Assembly: GCA_964619535.1 (NCBI GenBank)
Contig: CAZUEX010000009.1
Location: 1-64,000 of the forward strand
Direction of reading: 5' to 3'
DNA: 64,000 bases
Source: Leptonema sp964619535
GTDB lineage: Bacteria; Spirochaetota; Leptospiria; Leptospirales; Leptonemataceae
Under the pieces are notes generated by a model, which was given only the letters and a program-made list of their open reading frames with translations, did no database searches and was not told the DNA's origin. Positions 8,025 to 16,759 of the stretch are shown here, piece by piece. Both the position numbers and the translations under genes were made by a program. How positions within the stretch are numbered: position 1 is the stretch's first letter; every line of letters begins with the position of its first letter.

Positions 8025-9851
8025 ATGACGGAATTCAATCAGGATACCCACATTTTGCGAAACTTTTTCCTGCACATCCCGCTGCTGCGCAGCCTCTCTG
8101 AGGCACCGGAAGAGCTGGAGTTACTTGTTCAAACCAGTGAAATACAGTCCATCCGACGAGGGGAGTACCTCTTTCGCAGAGGGGATGACTCCGACAGGGT
8201 GTTTCTTGTGCATTCCGGCGAGATCGGTATCTACCGGGGCAGCAGGCTGATTGCCCTGCAGCGGCGTGGAAGCATCTGCGGTGAGGTAAGCCTGCTTTCT
8301 GGAAGCGGGCATTCCTCCTCTGCACGGGCCATGTTTGACTCTACGGTCGTTGTTGTGCCCGGTAAGAGCTTTATGCGCCTGGTGGAGACCGTCCCATCGA
8401 TTGGTCTGAAGCTGATTCGCCTGCTTTCGGAGCGTTTTCGGGGGGCCCTGGACAGCCCGGCCGATCTGCATCTGGGTCGGATCTGTGCCATCCGCTACCC
8501 GGAGCATGAAGAGCGCTCCGGCCGCATGGCCTACAGCCTGGCCCGTGCCGTATTACAGGAAGGGCAGCGGGCGATCATATTGACGGTGAACGAGCGTTCC
8601 CCGCTGATCGTCGAAAAGGAACGCAATCTGATCGAGCAGCTGCAGATGCCAGAGCGGGGTCGGAGTTCCGACCTGCCTGTCATCCTGAACCTGGAGCCCC
8701 TGTTAGCAGAGGGACAGGAGCAGCAGCAACGCCTGAACCTGCACGATCTGCTGTCCGGCCTGCGGCGAACCTTCGATCTCGTGCTGGTGGATCTTTCTCC
8801 GCATCCCTCTGCTCTTGCGCAGGTCATCCTGAATGATGCCCATGAACACCTGATCTTCTACAGGAAGGAGCGGGTTTCGACACAGGGTTTGGTGCTGCAG
8901 GAAACCGATGCAGGCGGAAGCCAGGGCCCGTCACAGCTGCCGGTCTTTGCCGGCTACAGAGAGGATCCGGTCGTAAACGGTGCCATGCGCCGCCTGGCCC
9001 GCAGGTTGCTTCGCAGCTCAAGGGGGCTCTGTCTTGGCGGTGGAGGTGCCCGGGCACTCGCTCATGCGGGCTGCCTTTCCGTATTCGAAGAGGAGGGCCT
9101 GGACTTCGATGCCATCAGCGGATCGTCGATGGGGGCCGTAATCGGTGCGCTCTATGCCATGCAGATGCCTGCCGCAGAGATCCGCAAGATGATAGGCCGC
9201 TATCTCTATCACTCCGATGCCATCCTTGACAAAAGCCTGCCTTTCGTTAGCTTTTTTCGTGGCCGCAGGCTGGCCGATCTGCTACGAACCGTGTTTCGCG
9301 GAGTGCGGATCGAGGATCTGCCCGTTCCCTTTTACTGTAACGCCGTCGACCTGAAAAGCGGGCAGATGGTTATGTTTGATTCTGGATGGCTCGATTTTGC
9401 TCTTCGCTGCACGGTTAGCCTGCCGGGCATCTATCCCCCTGTGGAATGGGCAGGCCGCACACTTGTAGATGGCAGTGTGATCAATAATCTGCCCGGGGAG
9501 GTCCTGCGTCAGAATGGACTTTCGCGCGTGGTCGGCATTAACGTATCGCCTGTTGCCGATCCTCTTTCGGCGCGGACGGCACTGAATACACGCGAAGGGA
9601 TCAAGGGCGTGTATCGCTTTGTGAATCTGCCACCGATCCTGAACATCGTAAGCCGATCCATCTCGGTGGCCAACCGTGAGCTATTGCGCTTTCGTCTGAA
9701 CGATTTTGACTTTTTGCTGAATCCCGATGTTCGCGCCTTTGACCTTTTTGACTTTCACCGACAGCGCGACATCCTGCAGGCAGGACAGGAAGAGGCTAAA
9801 CGTCAGATGGGGCGCCTTCGGGAAGCCCTTCATCCGCCACAGGAGGCGTGA
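8025..9851 (+). CDS. cNMP-binding patatin-like phospholipase (NTE/RssA type)
   Basis: This 608-residue protein has three parts. Residues about 20-140 form a cyclic-nucleotide-binding domain (GEYLFRRGDDSDRVFLVHSG). Residues about 145-300 resemble a MinD/ParA-type NTPase that lacks the P-loop lysine (FDLVLVDLSPH remains). From about 335 there is a patatin domain with the oxyanion stretch LGGGGARALAHAG, the nucleophile GSSMG near 367, and the DG dyad partner in VDGSVINNLP. The family hydrolyses phospholipid or lysophospholipid esters. A palindromic repeat at 8658-8673 encodes part of the linker. The 3' end overlaps the convergent GGDEF-EAL gene by 56 bp. Confidence 0.88.
   Translation: MTEFNQDTHILRNFFLHIPLLRSLSEAPEELELLVQTSEIQSIRRGEYLFRRGDDSDRVFLVHSGEIGIYRGSRLIALQRRGSICGEVSLLSGSGHSSSARAMFDSTVVVVPGKSFMRLVETVPSIGLKLIRLLSERFRGALDSPADLHLGRICAIRYPEHEERSGRMAYSLARAVLQEGQRAIILTVNERSPLIVEKERNLIEQLQMPERGRSSDLPVILNLEPLLAEGQEQQQRLNLHDLLSGLRRTFDLVLVDLSPHPSALAQVILNDAHEHLIFYRKERVSTQGLVLQETDAGGSQGPSQLPVFAGYREDPVVNGAMRRLARRLLRSSRGLCLGGGGARALAHAGCLSVFEEEGLDFDAISGSSMGAVIGALYAMQMPAAEIRKMIGRYLYHSDAILDKSLPFVSFFRGRRLADLLRTVFRGVRIEDLPVPFYCNAVDLKSGQMVMFDSGWLDFALRCTVSLPGIYPPVEWAGRTLVDGSVINNLPGEVLRQNGLSRVVGINVSPVADPLSARTALNTREGIKGVYRFVNLPPILNIVSRSISVANRELLRFRLNDFDFLLNPDVRAFDLFDFHRQRDILQAGQEEAKRQMGRLREALHPPQEA
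8658..8673. repeat. Dispersed GTCGGA-type palindrome, copy 1 (in the patatin gene)
   Basis: GGTCGGAGTTCCGACC reads as GGTCGGA/TCCGACC around two central bases. It lies in the linker-encoding part of the patatin gene. The same core occurs at three other places in this window, always inside genes. Confidence 0.75.
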
Positions 9852-11898
9852 AGAAGCGAAAGCGTCCGCGGATCAGGCTGAGCGTTTCTTCAAGAGGTAG
9901 CGGACGGGAGCAGAAGTATCCCTGCAGGTAATCGGATCCCAGTCGTGAAACCATGCGGGCCGTTTCAAGGTTTTCCACCCCTTCGGCAATGACCTTCAGG
10001 CCAAGGGCCTTGCCCAGTACGATAATCGATCGGCCAATCACCTGGCTGCGTTCATCGAAGGAGATATCTTTTACAAAGGACTGATCCACCTTGAGATAAG
10101 AGGCAGGCAGGTGCTTCAGGTAGCTCAGGGAGGAATAGCCTGTGCCAAAGTCATCGATGGCAAAGAGGTAGCCCCGTTCGCTCATGGAGTTCAGGATGCG
10201 CACCATCTTTTCGGGCTGCTGCATGAGGGCCGTTTCGGTAATTTCGATAATGATCTGTTCCGGACGCAGTCCGTTACGAACGATCGTATCGGTTACCTGC
10301 TGCAGGAAGCTGGTATCAAGCAGCTGAATCAGAGAAACGTTGACCGTTACCTTGAGATCGGGATTCACATCCCCCGTTTCATTCATGATGCGTCGGAACT
10401 CTTCTGCAACGCGTGTGAAGACAAAATAGCCCAGTTCACGAATCATCCCCGATTCTTCAAGAAGGGGAATGATCTCGGATGTGCTGGCACGTATACTTTC
10501 GTTGCCCTTCCAGCGTACCAGCGATTCCATATGAGAAATCATGCCTGTTTCCACATCGATGATGGGCTGGTAGACGACTGAGAAGTCCTCGTTGACGAGA
10601 TGATGGCGAAACGTATGATGCAGGTAGTTCATCAAAACGGTCTTTTGCTTCATCTCCTCGCGGATGCTGTCGTTGAACATGACCAGCGTATTCTTTCCCG
10701 ACCGCTTTGCCTGGTACATGGCCAGATCGGAATGCATCAGCAGTTCGTGAAAGGTTGCTCCGTCTTCGGGAAAGAGGGCCAGGCCCAGGCTTACGCCAAT
10801 ATGATGATGGATTCCATCGATGTTAAAGTCCTGCGACACAAAGTGAATGATGCGATCGCAGAGGATCTGCAGGGCGGTGATATCCTCGTAGTTGTGCACG
10901 AAGATGGCGAACTCATCCCCTCCGATACGCGCAAAGATACCGTTTCCTGGAATCAGGGCGGTGATGCGACCGGTGACAAGCTGCAGCATGCGATCGCCGA
11001 CGTTATGACCGAAGGTTTCATTCACATACTTAAAGCCGTCCAGATCCATAAAGATCATCGCTCCTGGTGAATTCACGTGGAGCAGATGCCTGACCGCTTC
11101 TTCAAAGGCAGCCCGGTTCCGGATCCCTGTCAATGAGTCTCTGTAGGCCAGGGTTCCTATCTTCGTGGCCATACGGTTGAAGCGCTTTCCCAGTTCGGCA
11201 ATCTCATCGTTACCGAACAGTCGGACGCGTACGTCCAGCTCTCCCCGGCTCAGCGCTTCAGTCGTTTCCATGAGATTGTTCAGTCGATTATGGTACAGGC
11301 GCATGTACAGATAGACGAAGATGAGCAGGGGTGCACCAACCACGGCCGAGGCAGGCAGGATGAAGGTAAGCAGATTCCTGTCGAAAGAAAAGAGGACATC
11401 GGAAAGATCAAGAACGTAGATGATAAAGCCCTGATTGGTCGATGTCCTGTAGCGGCGAAAGACAAGCTGTCGGGTGCCAACATCGAGCTGGCCGGTGCTT
11501 CCGGTCGTTTCCGTGCTCTGCAAGGCCCGAAGGCTGACAGAGGGAGGCAGTCGCAGCAGATTGAAGACCTGATCGACCGGATGCTCTGCGAAAAGTGGCT
11601 GGGTGGCGTACTGGACGATACCATTCCGGTCGGTTATCAAAATGCTATCTGTGTCGGCCGGGCGCAAGAGGATGGGGATGCTTTCTTCAAACAGCGTCTG
11701 ATCATTTTCAATCAGATGTGACAGTATTTCTACCGTCTGTCCGGCCTGCTCACTGTACAGCGCCATGGTATCCTTTCGATAACCGGAGCGGTACAGCACC
11801 AGCAACGCCACCAGTGACACAGAAAACCCGCTGATCAGCAGGATCGGGATGAGGCGGCGAAGCGGAATATGGGTCATCTTCTGAATCAGATCATACAT
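9796..11898 (-). CDS. Membrane GGDEF-EAL protein with HAMP domain
   Basis: This is a c-di-GMP turnover enzyme of about 700 residues. A transmembrane segment near the start and a second one (LTFILPASAVVGAPLLIFVY) enclose a periplasmic sensor domain. HAMP follows, then GGDEF with an intact ARIGGDEF, then EAL. The first EAL motif reads ESLVRW in place of EALLR but keeps the metal-binding Glu, and DDFGTGYSS is present, so phosphodiesterase activity is plausible. The position of the inhibitory RxxD site has PGNG, so product inhibition is probably absent. I chose the ATG at 11898; a GTG at 11958 would add 20 residues. Neither has a strong Shine-Dalgarno. Confidence 0.92.
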   Translation of the reverse strand: MYDLIQKMTHIPLRRLIPILLISGFSVSLVALLVLYRSGYRKDTMALYSEQAGQTVEILSHLIENDQTLFEESIPILLRPADTDSILITDRNGIVQYATQPLFAEHPVDQVFNLLRLPPSVSLRALQSTETTGSTGQLDVGTRQLVFRRYRTSTNQGFIIYVLDLSDVLFSFDRNLLTFILPASAVVGAPLLIFVYLYMRLYHNRLNNLMETTEALSRGELDVRVRLFGNDEIAELGKRFNRMATKIGTLAYRDSLTGIRNRAAFEEAVRHLLHVNSPGAMIFMDLDGFKYVNETFGHNVGDRMLQLVTGRITALIPGNGIFARIGGDEFAIFVHNYEDITALQILCDRIIHFVSQDFNIDGIHHHIGVSLGLALFPEDGATFHELLMHSDLAMYQAKRSGKNTLVMFNDSIREEMKQKTVLMNYLHHTFRHHLVNEDFSVVYQPIIDVETGMISHMESLVRWKGNESIRASTSEIIPLLEESGMIRELGYFVFTRVAEEFRRIMNETGDVNPDLKVTVNVSLIQLLDTSFLQQVTDTIVRNGLRPEQIIIEITETALMQQPEKMVRILNSMSERGYLFAIDDFGTGYSSLSYLKHLPASYLKVDQSFVKDISFDERSQVIGRSIIVLGKALGLKVIAEGVENLETARMVSRLGSDYLQGYFCSRPLPLEETLSLIRGRFRFFTPPVADEGLPEGAPSDV

Positions 11899-12042
11899 AG
11901 GTGCCGCCAGAAAATGGCCGAAAACGAGATAACTGTGCAAGGGCAGGGCTTCAAGCACTTTCGTTCTGCTTTTTTCTTGTTTTGCGCTTGTTCTCTGTCA
12001 TATTCGGACTACTTTCAGAAAAAAAAAGGTTCATGCGAAACT

Positions 12043-13320
12043 ATGGAAACCAAACTGATCACCTATGCGATTCCCGTTTTCTTCCTGCTGATCGGAATCG
12101 AGCTACTCTATTCGATTCTCAGCAAAAAAAGGCTGTATCGGTTACACGATTCGATCAGCGATCTCAGTACAGGCGTTGGCAATCAGATTGCCGGGTTATT
12201 CTTTCGTGGCGTCACGATTGCGGCCTATATCTATCTCTATGAAAACGTCAGGCTTGTTGAATTTCGATTTGAAACGCCCTTACAGGCCGGCATGGCATGG
12301 ATCTCTGCCTTCCTGCTGTACGATTTCTGCTACTACTGGATGCATCGTTACAGCCATGAATGGAATCTGTTATGGGCGGGCCATGTTGTGCATCATAGCA
12401 GCGAAGAGTACAATCTTACAGTGGCACTGAGGCAGCCTGCCTTTCACGGGCTTTTTACGTGGGTCTTCTATCTGCCTCTTGCCGTTGTCGGCATTGATCC
12501 CGCCTTCTTCATTATTCACGGACAGATTAACCTGATCTATCAATTCTGGATTCACACACGCGCCGTTCCGAAGCTCGGGTTTCTCGAATGGTTCTTGAAC
12601 ACTCCATCGCATCATCGCGTACATCACGGCCGCAATCCACGCTACATCGATAAGAACCACGGGGGCACACTCATCATATGGGACCGACTGTTTGGAACGT
12701 TCCAGGAAGAGGATGAAGAGGTTGCCTATGGGCTGGTAAAACCACTGCGCAGCTGGAATCCGGTCTGGGCAAACCTGCACCACTTCTATGATGTGCTGCA
12801 CTTCTGCTGGCATGCACCGAGCTGGAAGGATCGTTTACAGGTATGGTTTCGGCCACCCGGATGGCGTCCGGAACATATGAAAGACTACAGGTATCCGGCA
12901 GAGAAGGTTGCATCGGACCAATCACTCTTTGAGCGATATGAAACCCAAACACCATCCCTTATCAGCTACTATGCGCTGGTATGGTTCATTCTTGCAACAG
13001 CAGCTGCCTTCATCATGCTCTTGAACGTGAAAAACATGACGATGATACAGATGCTGGCTCTTTCTTCTCTTGTTGTGTGGACCTTGCTCAACATAGGAGG
13101 AATGATAGAGCTAAAGCGCTGGGCGTATCATGCAGAGATCGTGCGATTGATTGTTGTAGTGGTTCCGTTCTTTGTAGAACCGATACATGAAGGGCTGGCT
13201 GTAGTGGCCATTGCTGTTGCTATGTTATCCTTCATGGTTCTTTTCATGCACAGAAAGGCCTTTGGTAATGATGTGTCCGTTCTTCTTGTTGAAGAGGTAC
13301 AGAAACCATTGATGCAATAG
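12043..13320 (+). CDS. Sterol desaturase / fatty acid hydroxylase family membrane protein
   Basis: This 425-residue membrane di-iron oxygenase has all three histidine clusters: HRYSHEWN, HVVHHSSEEYN and the pair in PSHHRVHHGR. Hydrophobic helices flank them, and three more C-terminal membrane segments follow a soluble loop. The family hydroxylates or desaturates lipids, sterols or ether lipids; the substrate cannot be told from sequence. An upstream in-frame start at 11869 would run through the divergent gene's promoter region and add a non-hydrophobic leader, so I use the ATG at 12043, where the first membrane helix begins at once. Confidence 0.88.
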   Translation: METKLITYAIPVFFLLIGIELLYSILSKKRLYRLHDSISDLSTGVGNQIAGLFFRGVTIAAYIYLYENVRLVEFRFETPLQAGMAWISAFLLYDFCYYWMHRYSHEWNLLWAGHVVHHSSEEYNLTVALRQPAFHGLFTWVFYLPLAVVGIDPAFFIIHGQINLIYQFWIHTRAVPKLGFLEWFLNTPSHHRVHHGRNPRYIDKNHGGTLIIWDRLFGTFQEEDEEVAYGLVKPLRSWNPVWANLHHFYDVLHFCWHAPSWKDRLQVWFRPPGWRPEHMKDYRYPAEKVASDQSLFERYETQTPSLISYYALVWFILATAAAFIMLLNVKNMTMIQMLALSSLVVWTLLNIGGMIELKRWAYHAEIVRLIVVVVPFFVEPIHEGLAVVAIAVAMLSFMVLFMHRKAFGNDVSVLLVEEVQKPLMQ

Positions 13321-13540
13321 GCATTATCATCATCAAGACCTGATCTATTATGCATCTGTTAAAAAAAAAATCATGCAGTTAGAAAAAATTGATGAATGAA
13401 TTGACAATAACTTACTTGATGAAAAAAGGAAGAGCCATAAGCGACATAAGATGGTGATCGTAATCAAGAATGTCGGAATCACTGATCGCCTTCGATGTCC
13501 TGGTTACAGTTCGATACATCACGGTCAGAGAGAATAGAAC

Positions 13541-13720
13541 ATGGCAACTAAGAAAGCAACGAAGAAAGCAGCCAAAAAGACTGCAAAAAAAGCGGCCAAG
13601 AAGACGGCCAAGAAAACAACGAAAAAGTCTGCAAAGAAATCCGCGAAAAAAAGCGCAAAGAAAACCGCAAAGAAGAAAGCTTCCAAGAAAAAGGCGACAA
13701 AGAAAAGAGCCGCTATGTGA
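13541..13720 (+). CDS. Histone H1-like Lys/Ala-rich small basic protein
   Basis: This 59-residue ORF begins MATKKATKKAAKKTAKKAAK and is made almost wholly of imperfect repeats of the type (A/T/S)(A/T/S)KK. That composition matches the C-terminal tails of eukaryotic H1 and of bacterial H1-like proteins such as chlamydial Hc1 and AlgP, which bind and condense DNA without sequence preference. A purine-rich GAGAGAA lies about 9 bases upstream of the ATG. The repetitive coding sequence uses varied Lys and Ala codons, which suggests selection on the protein. It stands alone between a membrane enzyme and convergent yceI. Confidence 0.85.
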   Translation: MATKKATKKAAKKTAKKAAKKTAKKTTKKSAKKSAKKSAKKTAKKKASKKKATKKRAAM

Positions 13721-13730
13721 AACAGCGGCT
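13708..13730. terminator. Hairpin at the end of the H1-like gene
   Basis: AGCCGCT and AGCGGCT form a 7-bp stem around the stop codon of the H1-like gene, in the 15-bp gap to convergent yceI. The following sequence is only weakly T-rich, so it may be a weak shared terminator. Confidence 0.45.
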
Positions 13731-13735
13731 TGCTG

Positions 13736-14284
13736 TTATCTGACCAATACGATGTTATATTCGAGGGTAACCTCATCATTGATGATCGTATTGGTCAGAA
13801 TATTCCCATTCACACCAAAATCCTGCCTGTTTACAACCAACGTTCCTTTTGCTTCAACCCCCATCCAGTTTGCGCTGAGTTGAATCGGTTCGTGATACTC
13901 TCTGCGAATGCCTCGAATCTCAAGGGCAAAGTGTACGTAGTATTCTCCTTCATCTTCTGTGATGCTGATGACGTCCACATAGGCGCGGGGATGGTTTGCG
14001 CTGTCGAAGAATTCTGCCTCTTTAAGATGTATGTCTCGCTTCGTCTTGCCGGTTTGCAGGCTATCGATAACGATGGCAAGTCGCCCTTTCAGGCTGGTGG
14101 GCCTGCCATTAAATTCAATGGATTCCAGTTCGATGGCTTCAAACGTGCCTGTAACGTTTTCCAGAGCTGCCTGTACATGAAAGCGGACGGTCGAGGCCGA
14201 CGGATCCACCTTGAAGATGGGCGGCCGAGCAGACAGATGGGAGCTGCATAGCAGCAGGGCAACAAAGGCCTGGAGGACTTTCAT
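13736..14284 (-). CDS. YceI family periplasmic protein
   Basis: This 182-residue protein has a clear signal peptide (KVLQAFVALLLCSSHLSA) and then the YceI lipocalin-like barrel. It begins FKVDPSASTVRFHVQAA and includes the IRGIRRE and NRQDFGVNGN segments typical of the family. YceI proteins bind isoprenoid or lipid ligands in the periplasm. I use the ATG at 14284 because the signal peptide starts there; the longer ORF from 14344 would overlap the divergent oxidoreductase promoter. Confidence 0.85.
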   Translation of the reverse strand: MKVLQAFVALLLCSSHLSARPPIFKVDPSASTVRFHVQAALENVTGTFEAIELESIEFNGRPTSLKGRLAIVIDSLQTGKTKRDIHLKEAEFFDSANHPRAYVDVISITEDEGEYYVHFALEIRGIRREYHEPIQLSANWMGVEAKGTLVVNRQDFGVNGNILTNTIINDEVTLEYNIVLVR

Positions 14285-14345
14285 GGGTCGAATTTCCCGT
14301 TGGATGCCATTCATAATCTCAAAATCGGTATAAAGAGGATGCACA

Positions 14346-15386
14346 ATGTACCGTCACGTTCTTTTTCTTGAAAAAGCAGGGAATCTACAGGGGCTGAAGA
14401 TGCGTCAGGAGCAGGTCGGAACTCCGACCCCCGGCACGATCCGGGTGAGAATTGCCTGCAGCGGCCTGAATCTGGCCGATGTGTTTGCCTGTCTGGGGCT
14501 TTATTCGGCAACTCCGAGCGGTGAATTCACTCCGGGCCTCGAATTCTCGGGTACCGTAGAGGAGGTCGGAACTCCGACGTCGGAGTTCCGACCGGGGGAC
14601 CGGGTGTGGGGCTTTTCCCGTTTTGGCGCCTATGCCTCAAGCATCGATGCCGATCCCCGTTATCTAAAGAAGATCCCCGACGGCTGGAGCTTTGCCGAGG
14701 CCGCTGCCTTTCCTGTGCAGGCATTGACCGCCTGGTACGGGCTGGTGGAGCTTGGCGCCCTCAAGGCCGATCAGCGAGTCCTTGTGCAGTCCGCTGCAGG
14801 GGGCGTGGGTCTTCACGCTCTGCAGATCATTTTATGGAAGAAAGCACATCCCATTGCTGTTGTGGGTCGGCCTGAAAAAGTCGAACTGCTAAAGGATCGA
14901 TTTGGTCTATCATCCGGGCAGATCGTTCTTCGGCCTTCTGGATTTCGGGCAGGACACCGCTTTGGCAGGCAGCTCGACGAAGCAGGTGGCGGACTGGACC
15001 TTGTACTCGATGCCGTGGCCGGCCCGTTCTTTCGGCCAGCCTTTGAGCGCCTGGCAGCGGGAGGACGGTATCTGCTCTTCGGGGCTGCCAATTTTATGCC
15101 GGCCGGTTCAAGACCGAACTGGGCCCGGCTTGCCTGGCAGTATCTCAAACGCTATCGCCCGGATCCCCTGGACATGATCTCTGACAACAGGGCTGTGTTC
15201 GGCTTCAACCTGATCTGGCTGTATGACAGGGTGGATGCCATGGAAGAGATGTTTGATGCCATGATGGCCGTGCCCAGGAAGAAGCCGGTGATCGATTCCG
15301 TATTCCCGGCCCATGAGGCCGTTCAGGCCCTGCAGCATCTGAAGTCAGGGCGCACCACGGGAAAGGTGCTGCTCTCCTGGGATTAG
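14346..15386 (+). CDS. Zinc-type MDR oxidoreductase (quinone-reductase/VAT1-like)
   Basis: This 346-residue medium-chain dehydrogenase/reductase has the GroES-like N-terminal domain and the nucleotide-binding motif VQSAAGGVGLHALQI. There are no zinc-ligand cysteines in the usual places, so it belongs with NADPH quinone reductases and VAT1-like enzymes. Two palindromic repeats interrupt the N-terminal domain. Both encode VGTPT (QEQVGTPTPG and EEVGTPTSEFRP) at surface-loop positions where relatives are usually shorter. They look like inserted elements tolerated by the fold. It is divergent from yceI, with 61 bp between starts. Confidence 0.85.
   Translation: MYRHVLFLEKAGNLQGLKMRQEQVGTPTPGTIRVRIACSGLNLADVFACLGLYSATPSGEFTPGLEFSGTVEEVGTPTSEFRPGDRVWGFSRFGAYASSIDADPRYLKKIPDGWSFAEAAAFPVQALTAWYGLVELGALKADQRVLVQSAAGGVGLHALQIILWKKAHPIAVVGRPEKVELLKDRFGLSSGQIVLRPSGFRAGHRFGRQLDEAGGGLDLVLDAVAGPFFRPAFERLAAGGRYLLFGAANFMPAGSRPNWARLAWQYLKRYRPDPLDMISDNRAVFGFNLIWLYDRVDAMEEMFDAMMAVPRKKPVIDSVFPAHEAVQALQHLKSGRTTGKVLLSWD
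14414..14429. repeat. Dispersed GTCGGA-type palindrome, copy 2
   Basis: GGTCGGAACTCCGACC, inside the MDR oxidoreductase gene, encodes VGTPT. Its arms GGTCGGA and TCCGACC pair perfectly around AC. Confidence 0.8.
14564..14593. repeat. Double GTCGGA-type palindrome, copies 3 and 4 head to head
   Basis: Two 14-bp units in opposite orientation, GTCGGAACTCCGAC then GTCGGAGTTCCGAC, abut to give a perfect 30-bp palindrome. It is in frame in the MDR oxidoreductase gene and encodes VGTPTSEFRP. The junction is ACGT. Confidence 0.85.
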
Positions 15387-15441
15387 CGGCAACAACCTTA
15401 GATTTGATTGCCTCCTTTCTCCTTTTTGGAGCTATGACCCC

Positions 15442-16758
15442 ATGAATCGGGACAGACAGATTTTTCGAGTTCGCGGCGGACAGCCTCTGCATGGCGTCAT
15501 TCGACCGCAGGGAAACAAGAATGAGGCCCTGCCGGTGCTGGCTGCTGCCTGTCTGACCGACGAAGCCCTTACGTTTGAGAACCTTCCCGACATCGAAGAT
15601 GTGCGTCAGATGCTTGCCATACTGAAGGCCATCGGTGTGGAAGTGCATTACCCCGATCCGTCTCGTTCTGATGTCGTAGAGGTTCGCGCAGGTAAAACAC
15701 CGGCCTCTGACATTCCGGCCTCGCTGTCTGCTCTTCTGCGCGGATCGGTTACGCTTGCCGGGCCACTTCTTGCGCGCACCGGTCGAGTCTTTCTACCGCG
15801 TCCGGGGGGAGACCGTATTGGACGCCGTCGTCTTGATACACATATTCTTGCCCTGGAGGCCCTGGGAGCCAGGGTGAAGATCTTTCCCGACGGATATGAG
15901 CTAACAGCGGATCGCCTGGTGGGAGCCGATATCCTGCTCGATGAGGCCTCTGTTACAGCTACAGAGAATGCCGTCTGTGCTGCTGCCTTCGCAGAGGGCG
16001 AAACCGTTATCCGACATGCTGCCTGCGAGCCCCATGTGCAAAACCTCTGCCATCTCCTTGTGAAGATGGGAGCGCATATTGAAGGTATTGGGTCAAATAT
16101 CCTTCGCGTACGCGGAGTTGGATCGCTTCATGGCGCCGTGCATCGCATCGGTCCGGACTATCTGGAGGTTGGCTCTTTTGTGGCGCTGGGGGCTGCCACG
16201 GGCGGTGATCTGTGGATCGAAGACCCGGATATTGAAAACATGCGCATGATCCGTCTGGTCTTTTCGCGCCTGGGAATCGAGGCTCGCGAGGAGGTCCGGG
16301 ACGGACAGACGTGTCTGCACGTTCCACCCGATCAATCACGCGAGATTCTGATGGATTTAGGCGGAGCAATCCCTCATATTGAGTCTGCTCCCTGGCCAGG
16401 GTTCCCTGCCGATATGACGTCTGTAGCTCTTGTGACGGCCACGCAATGCAGTGGCACCGTGTTGCTTCATGAAAAGCTGTTTGAATCACGTCTGTTCTTT
16501 ACGGACCGCCTTATTTCTATGGGAGCGCGTATCGTGCTCTGCGATCCGCACCGTGCTATCATTATCGGCCCGACTCCGCTATTTGGGGCCGTTGTATCGA
16601 GTCCTGATATCCGTGCCGGTATGGCCATGCTCATTGCCGCTCTCTGTGCTCAGGGCGAGTCGGTCATTCAGAATATCAGCCAGATCGATCGAGGCTTTTC
16701 GAACATTGATGGTCGTTTGATTGCTCTCGGTGCCGATATCAGGCGAGAAGACGTCTGA
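15442..16758 (+). CDS. murA: UDP-N-acetylglucosamine 1-carboxyvinyltransferase
   Basis: MurA transfers enolpyruvyl from PEP to UDP-GlcNAc, the first committed step of peptidoglycan synthesis. The protein has 438 residues, a normal length. GNKNEALPVLAA carries the PEP-binding lysine (K26). The active-site loop reads PGGDRIGRR, so the usual fosfomycin-target Cys is Asp (D124). This change occurs naturally in Mycobacterium, Chlamydia and Borrelia MurA and makes the enzyme insensitive to fosfomycin. The gene ends one base from the convergent diguanylate cyclase gene. Confidence 0.95.
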   Translation: MNRDRQIFRVRGGQPLHGVIRPQGNKNEALPVLAAACLTDEALTFENLPDIEDVRQMLAILKAIGVEVHYPDPSRSDVVEVRAGKTPASDIPASLSALLRGSVTLAGPLLARTGRVFLPRPGGDRIGRRRLDTHILALEALGARVKIFPDGYELTADRLVGADILLDEASVTATENAVCAAAFAEGETVIRHAACEPHVQNLCHLLVKMGAHIEGIGSNILRVRGVGSLHGAVHRIGPDYLEVGSFVALGAATGGDLWIEDPDIENMRMIRLVFSRLGIEAREEVRDGQTCLHVPPDQSREILMDLGGAIPHIESAPWPGFPADMTSVALVTATQCSGTVLLHEKLFESRLFFTDRLISMGARIVLCDPHRAIIIGPTPLFGAVVSSPDIRAGMAMLIAALCAQGESVIQNISQIDRGFSNIDGRLIALGADIRREDV

Positions 16759-16759
16759 T

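Noticed and set aside
7340..8101. 253-codon plus-strand ORF opposite purF
   Set aside because: It is antisense to a certain gene, lacks a ribosome-binding site, and its translation resembles no protein.
10111..11070. Two 156-codon plus-strand ORFs opposite the GGDEF-EAL gene
   Set aside because: They are shadow frames of a highly conserved coding region.
13401..13440. Perfect TTGACA at 13401 as promoter of the H1-like gene
   Set aside because: No acceptable -10 hexamer lies 16-18 bases downstream (the position holds AAAAGG), so I did not list it.
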